Shown: positions 50,202-63,600 of the stretch, piece after piece
Numbering within the stretch: the stretch's first letter is position 1
How the letters are laid out: every line of letters starts with the position of its first letter
Assembly (NCBI GenBank): GCA_037952775.1
Contig: JBANAY010000003.1
Location: 14,818,001-14,882,000 of the forward strand
Direction of reading: 5' to 3'
Length of the DNA: 64,000 nucleotides
Source: Clonostachys chloroleuca
Lineage: Eukaryota; Ascomycota; Sordariomycetes; Hypocreales; Bionectriaceae
Translations under genes and position numbers: made by a program
The notes under the pieces: generated by a model
Seen by the model: only the letters and a program-made list of their open reading frames with translations
What the model was told of the DNA's origin: nothing
Database searches by the model: none

Positions 50202-50225
50202 AAAAAAAAAAAAAAAAAAAAAAAA
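50202..50225. repeat. Poly-A tract, 24 bases
   Basis: An uninterrupted run of A. It may mark the 3' end of a retroposed sequence to its left, but no target duplication was found. Confidence 0.7.
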
Positions 50226-50347
50226 TCGGCTAGAGCTTGCGCCCGATTATCTCATTCGAATACCTACTACCCCTCTATGATAAGTGTGCTCTCCAACGAC
50301 CTGGAAGAGTGCTAAATTCCTTTGATGAAAAAAGCTAGCTAAAGATA

Positions 50348-50546
50348 TGTGACGGTTGGGTCTAGCGTAGGTCAGGGTTGAACTAATCAGAGTTGTTCTG
50401 AGTGGTGCGATCAGGTTGTCTAGGTGCTGTGCGAGTTACTGCTGATGTGCGAGCACTGAGGAGCTAGTTTCAATGAAGGCGGTAGCGATTGTATTGATAA
50501 CTGTCCAAGGGAGTGTTCTAGCTAGTGAAATGAATGTGTATATATG
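50348..50546 (-). repeat. Gypsy LTR fragment without RIP mutations
   Basis: Begins TGTGACGGTTGGGTCTAG and follows the other LTR copies to the TATATAT stretch, but retains C and G where they have T and A (for example GTGCGATCAGG for the mutated GTATAATCAGG at 59365). The U3 half is absent; at the TATATAT point a different GC-richer sequence begins. Confidence 0.75.
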
Positions 50547-50573
50547 ATGGGCTCGCACTTGTCTGTCACTTGG

Positions 50574-50596
50574 CCGTCACTCTGCCCGAGTGACGG
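50574..50596. repeat. Perfect 9-bp inverted repeat (hairpin)
   Basis: CCGTCACTC, a 5-base loop, then GAGTGACGG, immediately left of the poly-T tract. The stem shares GTGACGG with the LTR end. Confidence 0.6.
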
Positions 50597-50603
50597 GTCA
50601 GTC

Positions 50604-52990
50604 TTTTTTTTTTTTTTTTTAAATCCTACTCGGTTTTAGCTGCTATGCAATTACGCAGCTTTGCCTGTTAAGCGAGGTCCGGTAAACAGCTGAAGCGCTG
50701 CAGTTAATCCGTAATACCCTACTTCGCTATATCGTGCTAATATAACCAGCTATCTCCAAAGTCTCGCTTCTTCCTCTTCAACCTCTATCTATATCTACTT
50801 GCCAGCTTTTATAGATAGTAATTCTAATGTTAATATATATATATTCTTAGGCTCCTACGAGGCAGTTCCCTTATTTATATATCTAATATACCTCCAGTCT
50901 CCCCCTAGTACAGGGATTTATCTAGTTAGATCTTGATCCTGAATTGCCCGAGGATCCGTGTTTATTCTATGAATTTAATAGCTTTAACAGCTAATTTATA
51001 TTCACTAACTATTCTCCGAAGACTCCCTGGGAATAGCCCCAGTAGTTATTATCAAAGGCGCTGGTGTTTTCAGTATTATAGCAGGATATATATTACAGTT
51101 TACTACCTTACTCCGCAGTTATATTTTAGATCTATAATATCTAGAATATACCAGTTAAATAAGAAGTCTTTAAGGCTAATCTTCTCTATCCAGAGTTAGA
51201 TTAGAAGGGAGCTTTATTATTTATTCAGCTAAGTATAAAGCTATAGGACTTTTCTTATAGGCTTCTAGGTATAGCAGAAGGTTATTCTCCCTCTAGTTTC
51301 CTTTTCCTATTCTTCCTACTAATTTTAAAATACTGTTCTGCTTATCTATACTCTTATTATTATTCTTAGTAGGTATATCTCTAGTAGGGTTTCTACCCTT
51401 AGGTCTATCTGATTATTATTTCTCTACTCTGTAGCTTCTTTAGCTACTTTATTAGCTGCTTTATTATCCTGAATTCCCTAGTATAATAGGATCTACTTAA
51501 TTTTAATCTGGATATATTACTAATAGAGATTATTAATTAGTTATATAATTTTATAGAGGAGATATACTTCTGACTTTCCTTTAGGTTTAACTACTAATTA
51601 TATTACTATCTGATTATCTATATATATATAGACTTTATCTCTCCTATATTACTTACCTATTATATCCAGAGTAATCTATAGTATAAGGATAATTTCTTAT
51701 AGCTCTATAGTATATACTATAGATATATTCTTACCCTCTATATATAATATTCTAATCTTACTATTAGTAATATATATAGCAGTAGCTCTAAGATAATTAT
51801 TTATTCTACTTCTATCTATATATAAGATTAAGGTATTCTACTCTTTATAGTATCTAGTAATTACTTTATCTATAGTTTCCTTAATATAAGTTTTTCGCCC
51901 TTACTACTATAGTAATATAATATATAGTAGGATACTCTCCTACTCTTTAAAACTTAGGCCTTATATACTGTTAAGTACTTATTATATAGTATTATATAAG
52001 CTGATTTTTAGCCTTATTAGTTTAGGTTTAACTAGATCTAGCCTTATAATATCTTAAGATTATATTTCTATATTTAGTATTCTATTAGTAGGAGGTATAT
52101 CTTAATATCTAGTACTAGATCTGAGATTACTCTAAATACCCCTAATATTATTCTTATTACTCTAGCTTATAAGCTCTCTAGTTTTATTAGAATATATTTT
52201 ATATAGGGAGCTCTATATATATTCTAGTTAGTATTAGATTATACTAAGTATATATATATAATTTAGAGGATTATTATACTTCTATATATCTTCCTTAAGT
52301 TCTTAAACTTTAAACCCTATATTAAGCTATCCAGACTGCTTAGAGTTAAGATAGTTTTAGTTACCTTATATTATATCTTATTAATATATTATTTCTACCT
52401 TAGTCCTATATCTATTATTAATTCTAGATATTTATAAGTAGACTTAGCTTATATATTATCTAATAGTATTATAGAGCTTAATAGATATTAAATCTCTTCT
52501 GAGCCTTTATAAAGTATATTAGCTAGAATTTATCAGGTATAAAGATAGAGGTATATCTAGTAGACTATTTTATAAACTTACTAAGAGCTTTTCCTAGTTT
52601 ATTATATATATTCTCTATTATATCTCCAGAGGCTAGAATTACTATATTATTAATAAACCTATTATTATAGTATTCTTAATATTATTATAGCTATTAATAA
52701 AATCTATATTATAGAATAGGTAAAGGATTAGAGAGTAGTTAGAGCTCTGAGATATATCTATTATTAGTCTATATAGTTCTAATTTATAGCTATTAATAAT
52801 AATTATAATATATTTTTCCTATAAGAAGCTTATAATTATTATAAATAAAGGCCTCTCTAATAGATTATATATATTATATATAGATCTACCTTAGATCTAG
52901 GAGTACCTAGAGTAATATACTCTATATATAGTATTACTAGGAGTAATTAGGAGTAATATACTTCTAATACTCTATATAGGATATATATTG
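50604..52990 (-). mobile_element. Tad-type LINE, RIP-degraded, with poly-A tail
   Basis: A poly-T run at 50604-50620 is the poly-A tail of a minus-strand element. Reading leftward, about 52800-52440 keeps the outline of a LINE reverse transcriptase after the YADD region (NNIKNTIIIG; later the KLLVSL and DIPLSL blocks) despite stops. About 51800-51560 matches an RNase H domain (IYTDNQ-like: VYIYIDNQIVI). The 5' end is missing where the minisatellite-bearing repeat begins at 52991. Confidence 0.65.
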
Positions 52991-53745
52991 TTGAGATTTA
53001 CCCTATAGACTATAGGGTAGATCCAGATTACCCTATATCAGTTAATTAAATAATCTCAGATTGGTATAGGGTAAGGAGGAATGAAATAACTAACTTAGGG
53101 CTCTCCAAAGCTGGAAGCCCTCTAAAGCCACTGGCCCAACCCACTGTGGCTGCCCATTGGGGCAATTGCGTTAGCGGTCACAACCGCTGTAACGGCCGCT
53201 GTGGCGTCCGTGCTAGCGATCCCATATTGCGCTGAAGCAGCTGCATTAGCGGACTTTGTGTCCGCTGCAGCGCTTGCATTAGCGGACCTCGTATCCGCTG
53301 TACGAGAACCTTAGCACTTAGTTTAGTGAACCTCGTAACCACTATAGCAGCTGCATTAGCGGACTTCGTGTCCGCTGTAGCATCTGCATTAGCGGCCTCG
53401 TATCCCTCTGTATGAGAACCTTATAGCGGTTACGAGCCCGTATTACAGAAGGTAACGTATTATCTTCAGGGCCCTTACGGCCTGGAAATACCTATAAGTA
53501 CAGGGCTTCCTCCCTGCTAGATAGAGATTCTATAAGTTACTAATATACTCTTTTATCTACCCTACAGTCTATCTTTCTTAGCTACCCTATAGCTGATAGA
53601 GCTTTATTTTCTCTTATAGAGCCTGCACCTTCCACTATACCCTTTCGAATGATCCTTCTCTAGTATTTCGGAGCCTACCCTATAGGCTTTATCTACTCTA
53701 GATCTAGCTTACCCTACAGCTGGTTTACCCTATACTAGACCTTGA
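52991..53745. mobile_element. 755-bp minisatellite-bearing repeat (Rep-B copy 1)
   Basis: Ends have short inverted repeats T(T/C)(A/G)AG(A/G)T(T/C)T and several subterminal TACCCTATAG/CTATAGGGTA units, a layout seen in hAT-like non-autonomous elements. The interior (about 53165-53430) is a degenerate tandem array based on GCATTAGCGGAC-TCGTATCCGCTG. No coding frame. Target duplication not identified; the hAT assignment is inference. Confidence 0.6.
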
Positions 53746-55511
53746 CCTTTCAAAATATATATATATTTATTTTATTAAATAAAATATTCTTTTAGATAGT
53801 TATTAATAATATTATCTATATATTTATTATTACTAGCTCTATAATACTTATATATTAATAGTAACTTATATTATATAGTTTAAAAATAATCTAATTATAT
53901 TATTTAGAATATAGTTTAATTCTAATCTACCCTAAACCCTATTTAGTATAAATTATCTAACTATTATATATTAATAACTTTTATTTAGCTAATTATCTTA
54001 TTTTAGCTATTATATAATAATAAAAAGATATTATCATTACTCTAGAAACTCCTATCTAGTAGAATAATACTCCTAAGAAACTAACTACCTAGTAAATAAT
54101 TAAGTAATTTATACTATATATTAAAAGTCTTAAGAATAAGTATTAAAAAGATTAAGAAAAAATTATTTATTTAATATTATTAAAACTCTTCTCTAGAGAT
54201 ATCTAAGAATTAGATATATTTAAAATCTAACTTTAAGCTTATTTTAAATTCTTTCTAATAAAGCTTAAGGGAGATAAAAATAGAGTTAGATTTATAGAAA
54301 TATATCTTACTAGTACTATAAAATAATAGTTCTAGATATTTCTTTATAACTAGTATAATAATAAAGCTAAATTAGAAAATAGAGATTAAATAATAGTTAA
54401 TATTCTTATAAGTTATAATAACTTTATTATTATATTTATAGAAGTTTTTAGGAAAATTAATTATAAATAATAAGCTATTAAGGAGCTTAAAAATCTCTAG
54501 TAAACTAGAGCTATCTTAAACTATATTATTAAATTTAAAGAGATTATATTCTATCTAGACTAGGATAATAGCTCTTTTAAAGCTATATTATATAATAGAT
54601 TTAAAAATAAAGTTAAAAACTAATTCTTTAAAATAAATAAACTAGATAATTTAATTAAATATATAGCTATAGTAGTATAAATTAATAATAATATCTATAA
54701 ATAAAAACTATAAAGAGAAAAAGAATATAGTAATTAGAACTATATTAAAATTAGTAATAAATCTAATTATAGAGTATAATAAGCTCTATTACTATTTATA
54801 ATATCTGGGATATATTTAGAACCTATAGAGCTAGGAGCTATAGAAAAATATAAATACTATAACTATAATAAGATTAAATATATCTTATCTTAATATCTAA
54901 AGCTAAAAAAGTAGAAAAATTAGAAACCTATTAAAGAAAGTAAAAGATAATTAAAAATAGTTAAGAAAACTAATAAAAAGATTAAAATTCTAGATATAAT
55001 ATAGAGAACTACTCTATAAGAAATATCTAATAATCTTATACTTCCTAGATTTAATCTAATTCTAATATCTATTTATATTTAAATTCTAAATAAAAATAAG
55101 AAATAGAAATATAATCTTATAAAAGATAATTAGAAAAGAATTAAAAGAGAATTTAAAAAATTTAAAGAAAAATATATAAACTAAAAAGGAAATATCTATA
55201 AATATAAACTAATAACTAAATATAAAGTAGTATTCTATTATAAAAATAATTTTATTTTATACTTAATTTATAATAAGAAATACTATTAGAAAGTAAAAGA
55301 ATAGATAACTATAGAATATAATAAAGTATATATCTATTACTAACTAATAATTTAGAAATAGAACCCTAATAATAATAACTAACTAGTAGTTTATAGAAAA
55401 TAACTAGTAAATATTATTAAGAACTTAAAAAGTTTATAAATATTAAAATATTAGAAAAATATTTTAAAAGAAAATTATTTTAAAGAATTATAGATTATAT
55501 ATTATAATTAT

Positions 55512-55686
55512 TGTCAGGATAGCTAGTTAGTCAGGGCTCTTGCGATCACGTGGCCTAACCACGTGACCGCTCCAGCCTCTATTTAACCCCGGGCCACGGG
55601 CCCGTAGGTCAGCTAGCTAGATAAGAACATACACAGAATACAACAGAACCTATCCAACAGCATATGCTAAGGAAGTCCTTCCAACA
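55512..55686. mobile_element. Solo LTR (175 bp) with 5-bp ATTAT duplication, unmutated
   Basis: Starts TGTCAGGATAGC and ends CTTCCAACA (TG...CA). Identical ATTAT flanks lie at 55507-55511 and 55687-55691. It has a TATTTAACC promoter-like box and GC-rich palindromic segments (CACGTGGCCTAACCACGTG). It is inserted in the AT-saturated Gypsy body yet shows normal CpA/TpG, so it arrived after RIP of its host. Copia or Gypsy origin cannot be told from an LTR alone. Confidence 0.85.
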
Positions 55687-58311
55687 ATTATAAATATTTA
55701 TTATACTAGTAAAAAAAGATTAATTTTAATATCTTTCTATATATAGCTAGTATTATACTATTAAGATATACTATAATATAAACTTAGTACTTTATAATTA
55801 AATAACTATTAGTTAGATTATATACTATTCTAAAAAAAGATTTAGAAGAATATCCTTATAAATATAATATAGAAGAATAATATATTAAATTATATTAGAA
55901 TTTTAAATATAAAATCTACTAAGACTCTAAGATTAAACTCTAGTATAAGTAAAAGGAACTTAAGGTTTATACTATATATAAATATAGTAGTTATATTAAG
56001 TAATATTATAACTAGAACTATATAAACTATCTAGATACTAAAAGAGAGATATTAAGAATTATAAGAGATATTAATAATAATATTAACTATATAAAGAAAT
56101 ACTTTAAATAAGTTTAGAAATAGAAAAAAGAAATATATAGATCTTATAGATAGAAATAAATAATTAAGAAAGAAAATAAAATATAGATTAATAAAGAAAT
56201 AAAATCTAAAATTAAAAAATAGAAAAGAATTTAAATCTTAATAGAAATCTAACTTAATAAAGAAAGAATTAATAAAAATATAGAAGAATAAGTTAACTAA
56301 ATAAAAAATAATATAAACTATCTATAATAGAGTTATAGTATAATAGAAACTAGAAAACCTTAGGAATAATAAAAATAAAAAGCTTACTTAATATCCTTAT
56401 AGATTTTAAGATTAAGAAGAACTAGTTTATAGTATTTATTAATTATAGAGTATAGGAAAATTATATTTTACTTATAGTAACTAACTAACTCTACTTATTA
56501 TAGAAAAAGAAAGAAGAAACCTATATAATTATAAATATTAAAAGCTTAAAATTTAAACATAATAATAGAATTATTAATTCTAAAACTAATTATTTTATAA
56601 TTAAAATCTAAGAAAAAGAATTTAATATTATTTATAATTTAATACTACTAGGAATCTATAATATAATATTAGGTTTACTATAGCTATAAAATATAAACTT
56701 ATTAATAGATTAGTTTACTAGCTATATAGAGTAGAGAGATACTTTTATAAATCTATATTAGAACTAATAGAAATTAAAATTTTATTAAATATTAGAAGAA
56801 TAAAATAATTCTTTAATAACTAAAAGTATTATTATAAAAAACTAAAATAATAACTTATAATAATAAGTAGATATAGTAATTATAATCTTAATAGTATTAT
56901 AATCTAATATAAAGTTAAATATAGCTAATAGTAAAAGAAAATAGAGAAACTACTAATAGAACTAATTAATAGTATTAGAATTTAAGAATAAAACTAAATA
57001 ATAAATAAATAAAAAGTATAATAGAACTAGAAATTAGATATATAGTATAAATACTAATAATTAGAAGAAAGCTAATAATTTAAGAATATTCCTAATAAAT
57101 ATAAATACTTTAGTAAATTATTTTAAAAAACTTTTAAAATAGAGTTATTATAATATAACTAATAGGATTATAAAATCTTTATTATTAAAGAAGGAGAACT
57201 AGATTTCTATAAACTATATAATCTTATAGAATCTTAGTTATAAATACTTTATAAATATATTAATAATATATTAATAAAAGATTATATATATTTATTAATC
57301 TTATCTATAGAATACCCTATAATATTTATATCTAAGAAAAATAATAAACTTTATTTAGTTATTAATTATTAATAATTAAATAAGATTATATATAAGAATA
57401 GAATACTCTTACTACTAATTATAGAACTTAGAGATTAGTTATAGAGTAAATAATAGTTTATAGTATTAGATCTAAAGAAAGCTTATAACTTAATATAAAT
57501 TAAGAAAGAAAATAAATAAAAAAAATAGTATTTAGAATAAAGTTTAGTTTTTATAAATATCTTATTATACCCTTTAGACTAATAAATATATCTATAATAT
57601 TCTAATAAATAATTAATTAAGTATTTTAAAAGTATTTTAATATCTTTATAGTTATTTATCTTAATAATATTTTAATATTTTTTAATAATATAGAAATATA
57701 TAAGAACTATATATATAAGATATTATAAAAACTATAAGATATAAACCTTCTAGTAGAACCTAAAAAAGCTATTTCTATATATAAGAGGTTAATTTCCTAG
57801 GATATACTATTTAACTAAATAAGATATAAATAGAATTTAGTAAAATTAATATAATTAAAAGTTAGAAAATACTAGAAACTATTAAGAAAGTATAAGCCTT
57901 TTTTAGATTTACTAACTATTATTAATAATTTATTAAGAATTATAGAAAAATTACTATATTATTATATAATATTATAAAAAAGAGAATTAAATTCTAATAG
58001 AATAATAAATAGTATAAAGTATTTTATAAAATTAAGAAATATATACTTTTAGAACCTATACTATAGATATTTAATTCTATAAGAGAAGTAGAACTTAAAA
58101 TTAATATATTAAACTTTATAATTAATATATAAATTAGTTAAAAGGATAATAATAGAATTCTATATCCTATAGTATTCTTTTTTAAAAAAAACTATATAAT
58201 ATAGAACTTAATTATTCTATTTATAATAAGGAATTTATAGCTATTATATATATTTAAAGAATTTAAATACTATTATTTAGAAATATAATATAAAATTAAA
58301 ATATATATATA

Positions 58312-59069
58312 TTAAGATTTACCCTATAGACTATAGGGTAGATTAAGATTACCCTATATTAATTAATCAAATAATATATAATTAGTATAGGGTAAGGGGG
58401 AATGAAATAACTAACTTAGGGCTCTCTAAAGCTGGGAGCCCTCTGAAGCCACTGGCCTAACCTACTGTGGCTGCCCGTTGGGGTAATTGCGTTAGCAGTT
58501 ATAACTGCTGTAACAGCCGCTGTGGTATCCGTGCTAGCGATCCCGTATTGTACTGAAGCAGCTGTATTAGCGGACTTCGTATCCGCTGCAGCGCTTGTAT
58601 TAGCGGACCTCGTATCTGCCGTACAAGAACCTTAGCACTTAGTTTAGTGAACCTCGTAACTACTATAGCAGCTGTATTAAGCGGACTTTATGTCCGCTGT
58701 AGTATCTGCATTAGCAGTCTCATATCCCTCTGTACGAGAACTTTATAGCGGTTATAAGCCCGTATTACAGAAGGCAATGTATTATCTTCAGGGCCCTTAC
58801 GGCCTGGAAATACCTATAAGTACAGGGCTTCCTCCCTGCTAGATAGAGATTCTATAAGTTACCAATATACTCTTTTATCTACCCTACAGTCTATCTTTCT
58901 TAGCTACCCTGTAGCTGATAGAGCTTTATTTTCTCTTATAGAGCTTATACCTTCTACTATATCTTTTTAAATAATCCTTCTCTAGTATTTCGGAGCCTAC
59001 CCTATAGGCTTTATCTACCCTAGACCCAGCTTACCCTACAGCTAGTCTACCCTATACTGGAGACCTTGA
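58312..59069. mobile_element. 758-bp minisatellite-bearing repeat (Rep-B copy 2)
   Basis: Aligns end to end with 52991-53745. Most differences are transitions, mainly CpA to TpA here relative to copy 1 (for example CCCAACCCA versus CCTAACCTA near 58450). Inserted in the RNase H region of the Gypsy element. Confidence 0.65.
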
Positions 59070-59267
59070 TCTTTTAAAAATATAAACTATAAGAATATTT
59101 AGTATTTTACTATAATCTAATAATTTAATAGAAGATAAATATATTATATTAAATATTTATTAAAATTTAATTATAAAATTATATATTAAAAAGAATTAGA
59201 AAATAGAAAAGCTAATACTCTTAGTTAGAAGTTTAAATATAAATAAATAATTCCTAAGATAAATAGA

Positions 59268-59654
59268 TATAACAGTTGGATAACTTATACTGAACGGGGT
59301 CTAGGGTAGGTCGGGGTTAAACTAATTAGAGTATTATTCTGAGTAGTATAATCAGGTTATTATAGACTATATAATATAAGTTACTATTAGTATATAAGTA
59401 TTATAGAGCTAGTAATAATAGATATATAGATAATATTATAGTAGAGTTATAACTATATTAATAACTATTTAAAAGAGTATTCTATCTAGTAAAATAAATA
59501 TATATATATACTAGGGGATTATTAATATTTAGTAATAATCTGGATTTAAGGATTATAAGAATTATTATAAAATCTGAATAATCCAGGTATAATTAATAAG
59601 AAAAAGTAGGGTCTATATATAATAGTATATATTAATTAAATTTATAATATAATA
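59268..59654 (-). repeat. Gypsy LTR, minus orientation
   Basis: 387 bp, collinear with 1481-1868. On the minus strand it is preceded by the purine tract AGAGAGAGGA, so it is the 3' LTR of the element whose body lies at 59655-60660. Confidence 0.7.
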
Positions 59655-60660
59655 TCCTCTCTCTATTAGTTATATTCTTAAGACTAGATTTAGCAGCTTA
59701 GTTAGTAAGTATACTAACTTCCTTCTATTATTTCTTTATACTTCTTAGAATAATATCTAATTATATATAGAAATCTCTTTATAAAAAGACTATTTAGTAT
59801 AATTCTTTAATTAATACTATCTTACTTAATCCTTTTATAATAAAGATAGAGTATAGTTACTATAAAGTATATAGTTATAAGTATTTTAGATCTAAAGATT
59901 CTTTATTAAGGTATTTCTATTATATTAAAAATAATTAAGCCTATTATAATACTCAGAGTCTAACTCTTAACTAGTTATATTAGATTATTAATTAGTATAG
60001 AAAGCTTAAATCTAAGTTTAAAATAATAGAGGAGTAGTATTAGTTTATAGATATAAAAATTTAATATCTTTATTAATAAAAGAAATTATAGCTTAATAAA
60101 ATAATATAAATAGTATCTTATAGTATTAATAGTATTAAAGAGCTTAAGTATATTAAGAAGAAGAAAATAGAAGAGATAGTTTATAAAGTAGCTTCTTCCT
60201 TAGAAGTTACTCCTTTATCTAAGCTTATTTTCTTAGAGATTAAGATTAATCTAGTATTTCTTTAAGAGAGTATAGAACTTTCTCCTTTTTAGTTTATTAG
60301 GATAGATATTTCTAGGCTTAGTAATACTATTAAATAAGCTTCTAGTAGTTCTTTAGATATCTAGTAGATTTCTAGATATTATTATTATTAGTATATCCTT
60401 TCTATTTAATAAAGTAAAATATTTATCTATTTCTAATTTCTTTTTTTAGTATTTTTTCTAGCTTATATTCTTCTTTATAGATCTTAATTAAATAGTCTTA
60501 ATTTAGAGTATTTTCTAATACTTTTTTAAGTAATAAGATATAAAAAACTATATAAATATATATTATATCTAATAGTAATAGTTTATAGTTAATATCTAAT
60601 TTTTTATTCTTAATTTTAAATAGTCTAAGTTTTTTATAATCTAATTTATTACTTAGCTAT
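59655..60660 (-). mobile_element. Gypsy chromovirus 3' end, minus strand
   Basis: Reverse complement of the region 2870-3861, including the chromodomain approach (TTAGAAAATACTCTA block) and the polypurine tract. Truncated on the right by another element at 60663. Confidence 0.65.
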
Positions 60661-60662
60661 AT

Positions 60663-63600
60663 TGTTACGCTCAAAACTGGCCGTAACCAGCCTGGGTATT
60701 ATTAATAGGTTCTGGATTATTGGCTACAGGGTAGCCGGGTTATAACAGGTTATAGTTAAAGCCTATAATTATAATACCTTTACTTATATATAAGATAATA
60801 TAATTCTTAAGGCTTATCTTCTCTTCTATCTATTAGCTGTTTCCAGCCCTTTTATAGGGGGCTCTATATAGCCCCTGTTTATAGTATAATAAGTACCCTG
60901 GATAAAGGAAAAAATACTACTGCTTTTAGTAGCCTAGCTATATTCAGTCTGTTTTAATTAATAAAAGAAATCTTTATAAAAGTAAATTATTATATAAAAT
61001 TTAATTACCCTAATTTACTTTTACTAGTTATATATTTATATTTACCTTTTATCTAGCTGTTTTATACTGAGTTTATTTAGTACTTTTTCCTTTATTATAG
61101 TAGGTACTGCTCTTTTTTAGTCCGCTTTTTATATCTCTAAATTATATTATTTAGCTTATTAGCTTATAGATCCCTCTAGTTTATTTTCTAGCTTATACTT
61201 AGACAGGGTCTTTAGCTTTATAGCTGACTTCCCTAGAGTTACTTTAGCAGATATCTTCTTTAATAGTATTCTAATAGCCTGCTTTAATTTACTATATATA
61301 ACTAGGGTCTTAGCTAGAGTTATATTAGCTCTATCTAACTCTAGCTCTTCCTTCTTATTAATTCCCTATAATACTTTATACTTAGTTAAAGTTTTATCTA
61401 CTTTATAGCTAGCTTCTTTAAAGATATTAAGCCTAAGCTGTACAGTAGTAATACTTACCTCCAGAGCTATATTTTTCTCTTCTAATACTATATTAGATTC
61501 TTCTAACTTATTAATATAGTTTAAGTTCTCTTTAAGTTCTTTAAATATCTTATTATTTAACTAATTAACTATTTTATAGTTAAAGTACTCTACTTTATAC
61601 TTAAAGTCTTTATTAATCTATCTAAAGTATATCTCCTGTATAAAAGTAGTTCTTACCTTAGCTTTAGATATATTACTAATAATTATAAGGTCTATATATT
61701 CTAAAAATACTAGCTTAGCTATAATCTGCTTATTAAAAGTATAAGGGTTAATATAGTAAAGGGCTAGGATATTAACTTTAGCTAGTAGTTAGTTATTAGG
61801 ATCCTTAGTATTATACTTATTAGTAGTATATTTAACTCTGTTTTAAATATATATTTTAACTATAGTATCTACTTATTATTTAATATAGTAAATCTATATA
61901 TTCTTACTTATATACTCCTTCTGATCTATAGTAGCTTTTAACTCCTTTGCTTTAAGGATTTCCTCCTAAACTTCTTTAATCTTATTTTTAATTTTATAGT
62001 ACTTCTCTATAAGAGAGGGTAATTTAAGTTTTCAGAGTTTACTATATCTTAAAAGCTAGCTATAATATAATTAAGAGTTAAGATATTAAGTAACTTATTA
62101 CTACTTTTTACTTAGCAGTAGTTAAAATATACTACCTAATAGGGTATATTATTATTAGCTTAGTATATTATAATCTAGCTTATATAGTAGCTATAGTTTT
62201 TTACTATTAAGGGATATTTATTATTAGTACCCTCCTGGTTAATATTTACTATAAGCTATTTATTCTTATTAGAAGTAGAATAGGTTATTTCTTTATTAGA
62301 TAAGATTATAGTTATCTTTATCTTTAATATAGTACTCTTTTTCTATCTTACTATTAGAATATCCTTATTATTAGTATTCTTCTATATAGAGGCCTTAGTT
62401 TCTTTAGGATTATAAAAGGGGTCTTCCTTACTCTCTTCAGGAGCTACTATTTATATCTTTTTATTCTTTAAAGGTATTATAGCTGGAGCTGATAATTTTT
62501 AGTTAGCTATCTTAGCTAGAGTTTTAGGGGCCTCCCCTTTACTCTTATAAAATACTACTCTTATATTTTTTAGAGGTATAGTAGAGTTTCTCTTCTAATA
62601 GATAATTAGTTCTAGTATAGGTAATTATTAAAGTATAGTAAATAACTCTTCTAACTACTTTATAATTCTTAATACCTCTGTATAAAAGTCTTACTAGGAC
62701 TTATTTTTAGCTAGTTACTTAAAGTTATCTTTAACTGCTTTAGGGAGAGCTTTATAGTTATATTTAGCTAGATTTCTTAAAGCTATATTATTAAGCTTCT
62801 TATCTTTTTTACTAAGTACCTTATTAACTAGGTATTTCTTAAGTATAGCTATAATTTACTTCTAAGTCTATATAACTTAAGGTTTACTAATATAGCTGAA
62901 CTTAGGAATACTAAGGCTAAGAAAATATATAAGGTATTCTATATATAGGAATCTTATCTGCTTTCTAATTAGTATTTATAGTATCTTAAAGTTTTTACTT
63001 AGAGGAGTTCTAATCTTAATATAGTTAGTTTTAGCTATTAGAGGTTAGCTAAAGAAAGTAAAAATAATAAATATATACTTTATATAAGGAGAAGTTATTA
63101 AGTCTGAGCAGGCTATAGTATATTTAATATATTAGCTTTATTATTATCTATTAGCTGCTAATAGCTACTGCTTTATAAGCAGGCTCTCTATATTATTTAG
63201 TAGTATACTTCGCTTATAGGTAGGCCGGGTACTATACTAATATACTAACTCTATCTCCTTACTAAAGAAGGCCTCAGGCTTACTTATCTTATATTCCTAA
63301 AGTAGTTCTTAGATATCTTTAGCTAAGTCTCTCTCTTTAATCTAAGAGTTATCTTTACTTCCCTAATCTTTCTAATAGACTAGATATTTAACTTATATAT
63401 AGTAGCCTCTTACTCTCCTATAGTTAAGTATCTATTTAACCTTATATATATTATCTACTCCCTTACCTAATTTAACTAAACTAGGTTCTTATAGCTCTCT
63501 ACTATAAGGATTCTTTCCTTAAGCTAGCTTCTATAGCTATATAGTTAATACTATAGGGTATACTTTATAGTACTCTAGTAGGTTTAGTTTAACTGTCTAT

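Larger units (their letters stand above)
53746..59267 (+). mobile_element. Gypsy retrotransposon, plus strand, RIP-degraded
   Basis: A truncated 5' LTR (53755-53968) is followed by a gag outline (about 54350-54620: VNILISYNNFIIIFIEVF; KFKEIIFYLD-DNSSFKAIL), a mutated zinc-knuckle region near 54850, and reverse transcriptase at about 57300-57960 (PIIFISKKNNKLYLVINY; FIVLDLKKAYNLI). An RNase H part is interrupted by Rep-B copy 2. Stops appear every few codons, largely TAA/TAG/TGA expected from C-to-T and G-to-A change. It also carries the solo LTR at 55512. The 3' end is replaced by an LTR of opposite orientation at 59268. Confidence 0.8.

Noticed and set aside
53165..53430. CRISPR-like array of short repeats
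   Set aside because: Units are degenerate, overlapping and without unique spacers, inside a eukaryotic repeat with a second copy at 58465; it is a minisatellite.
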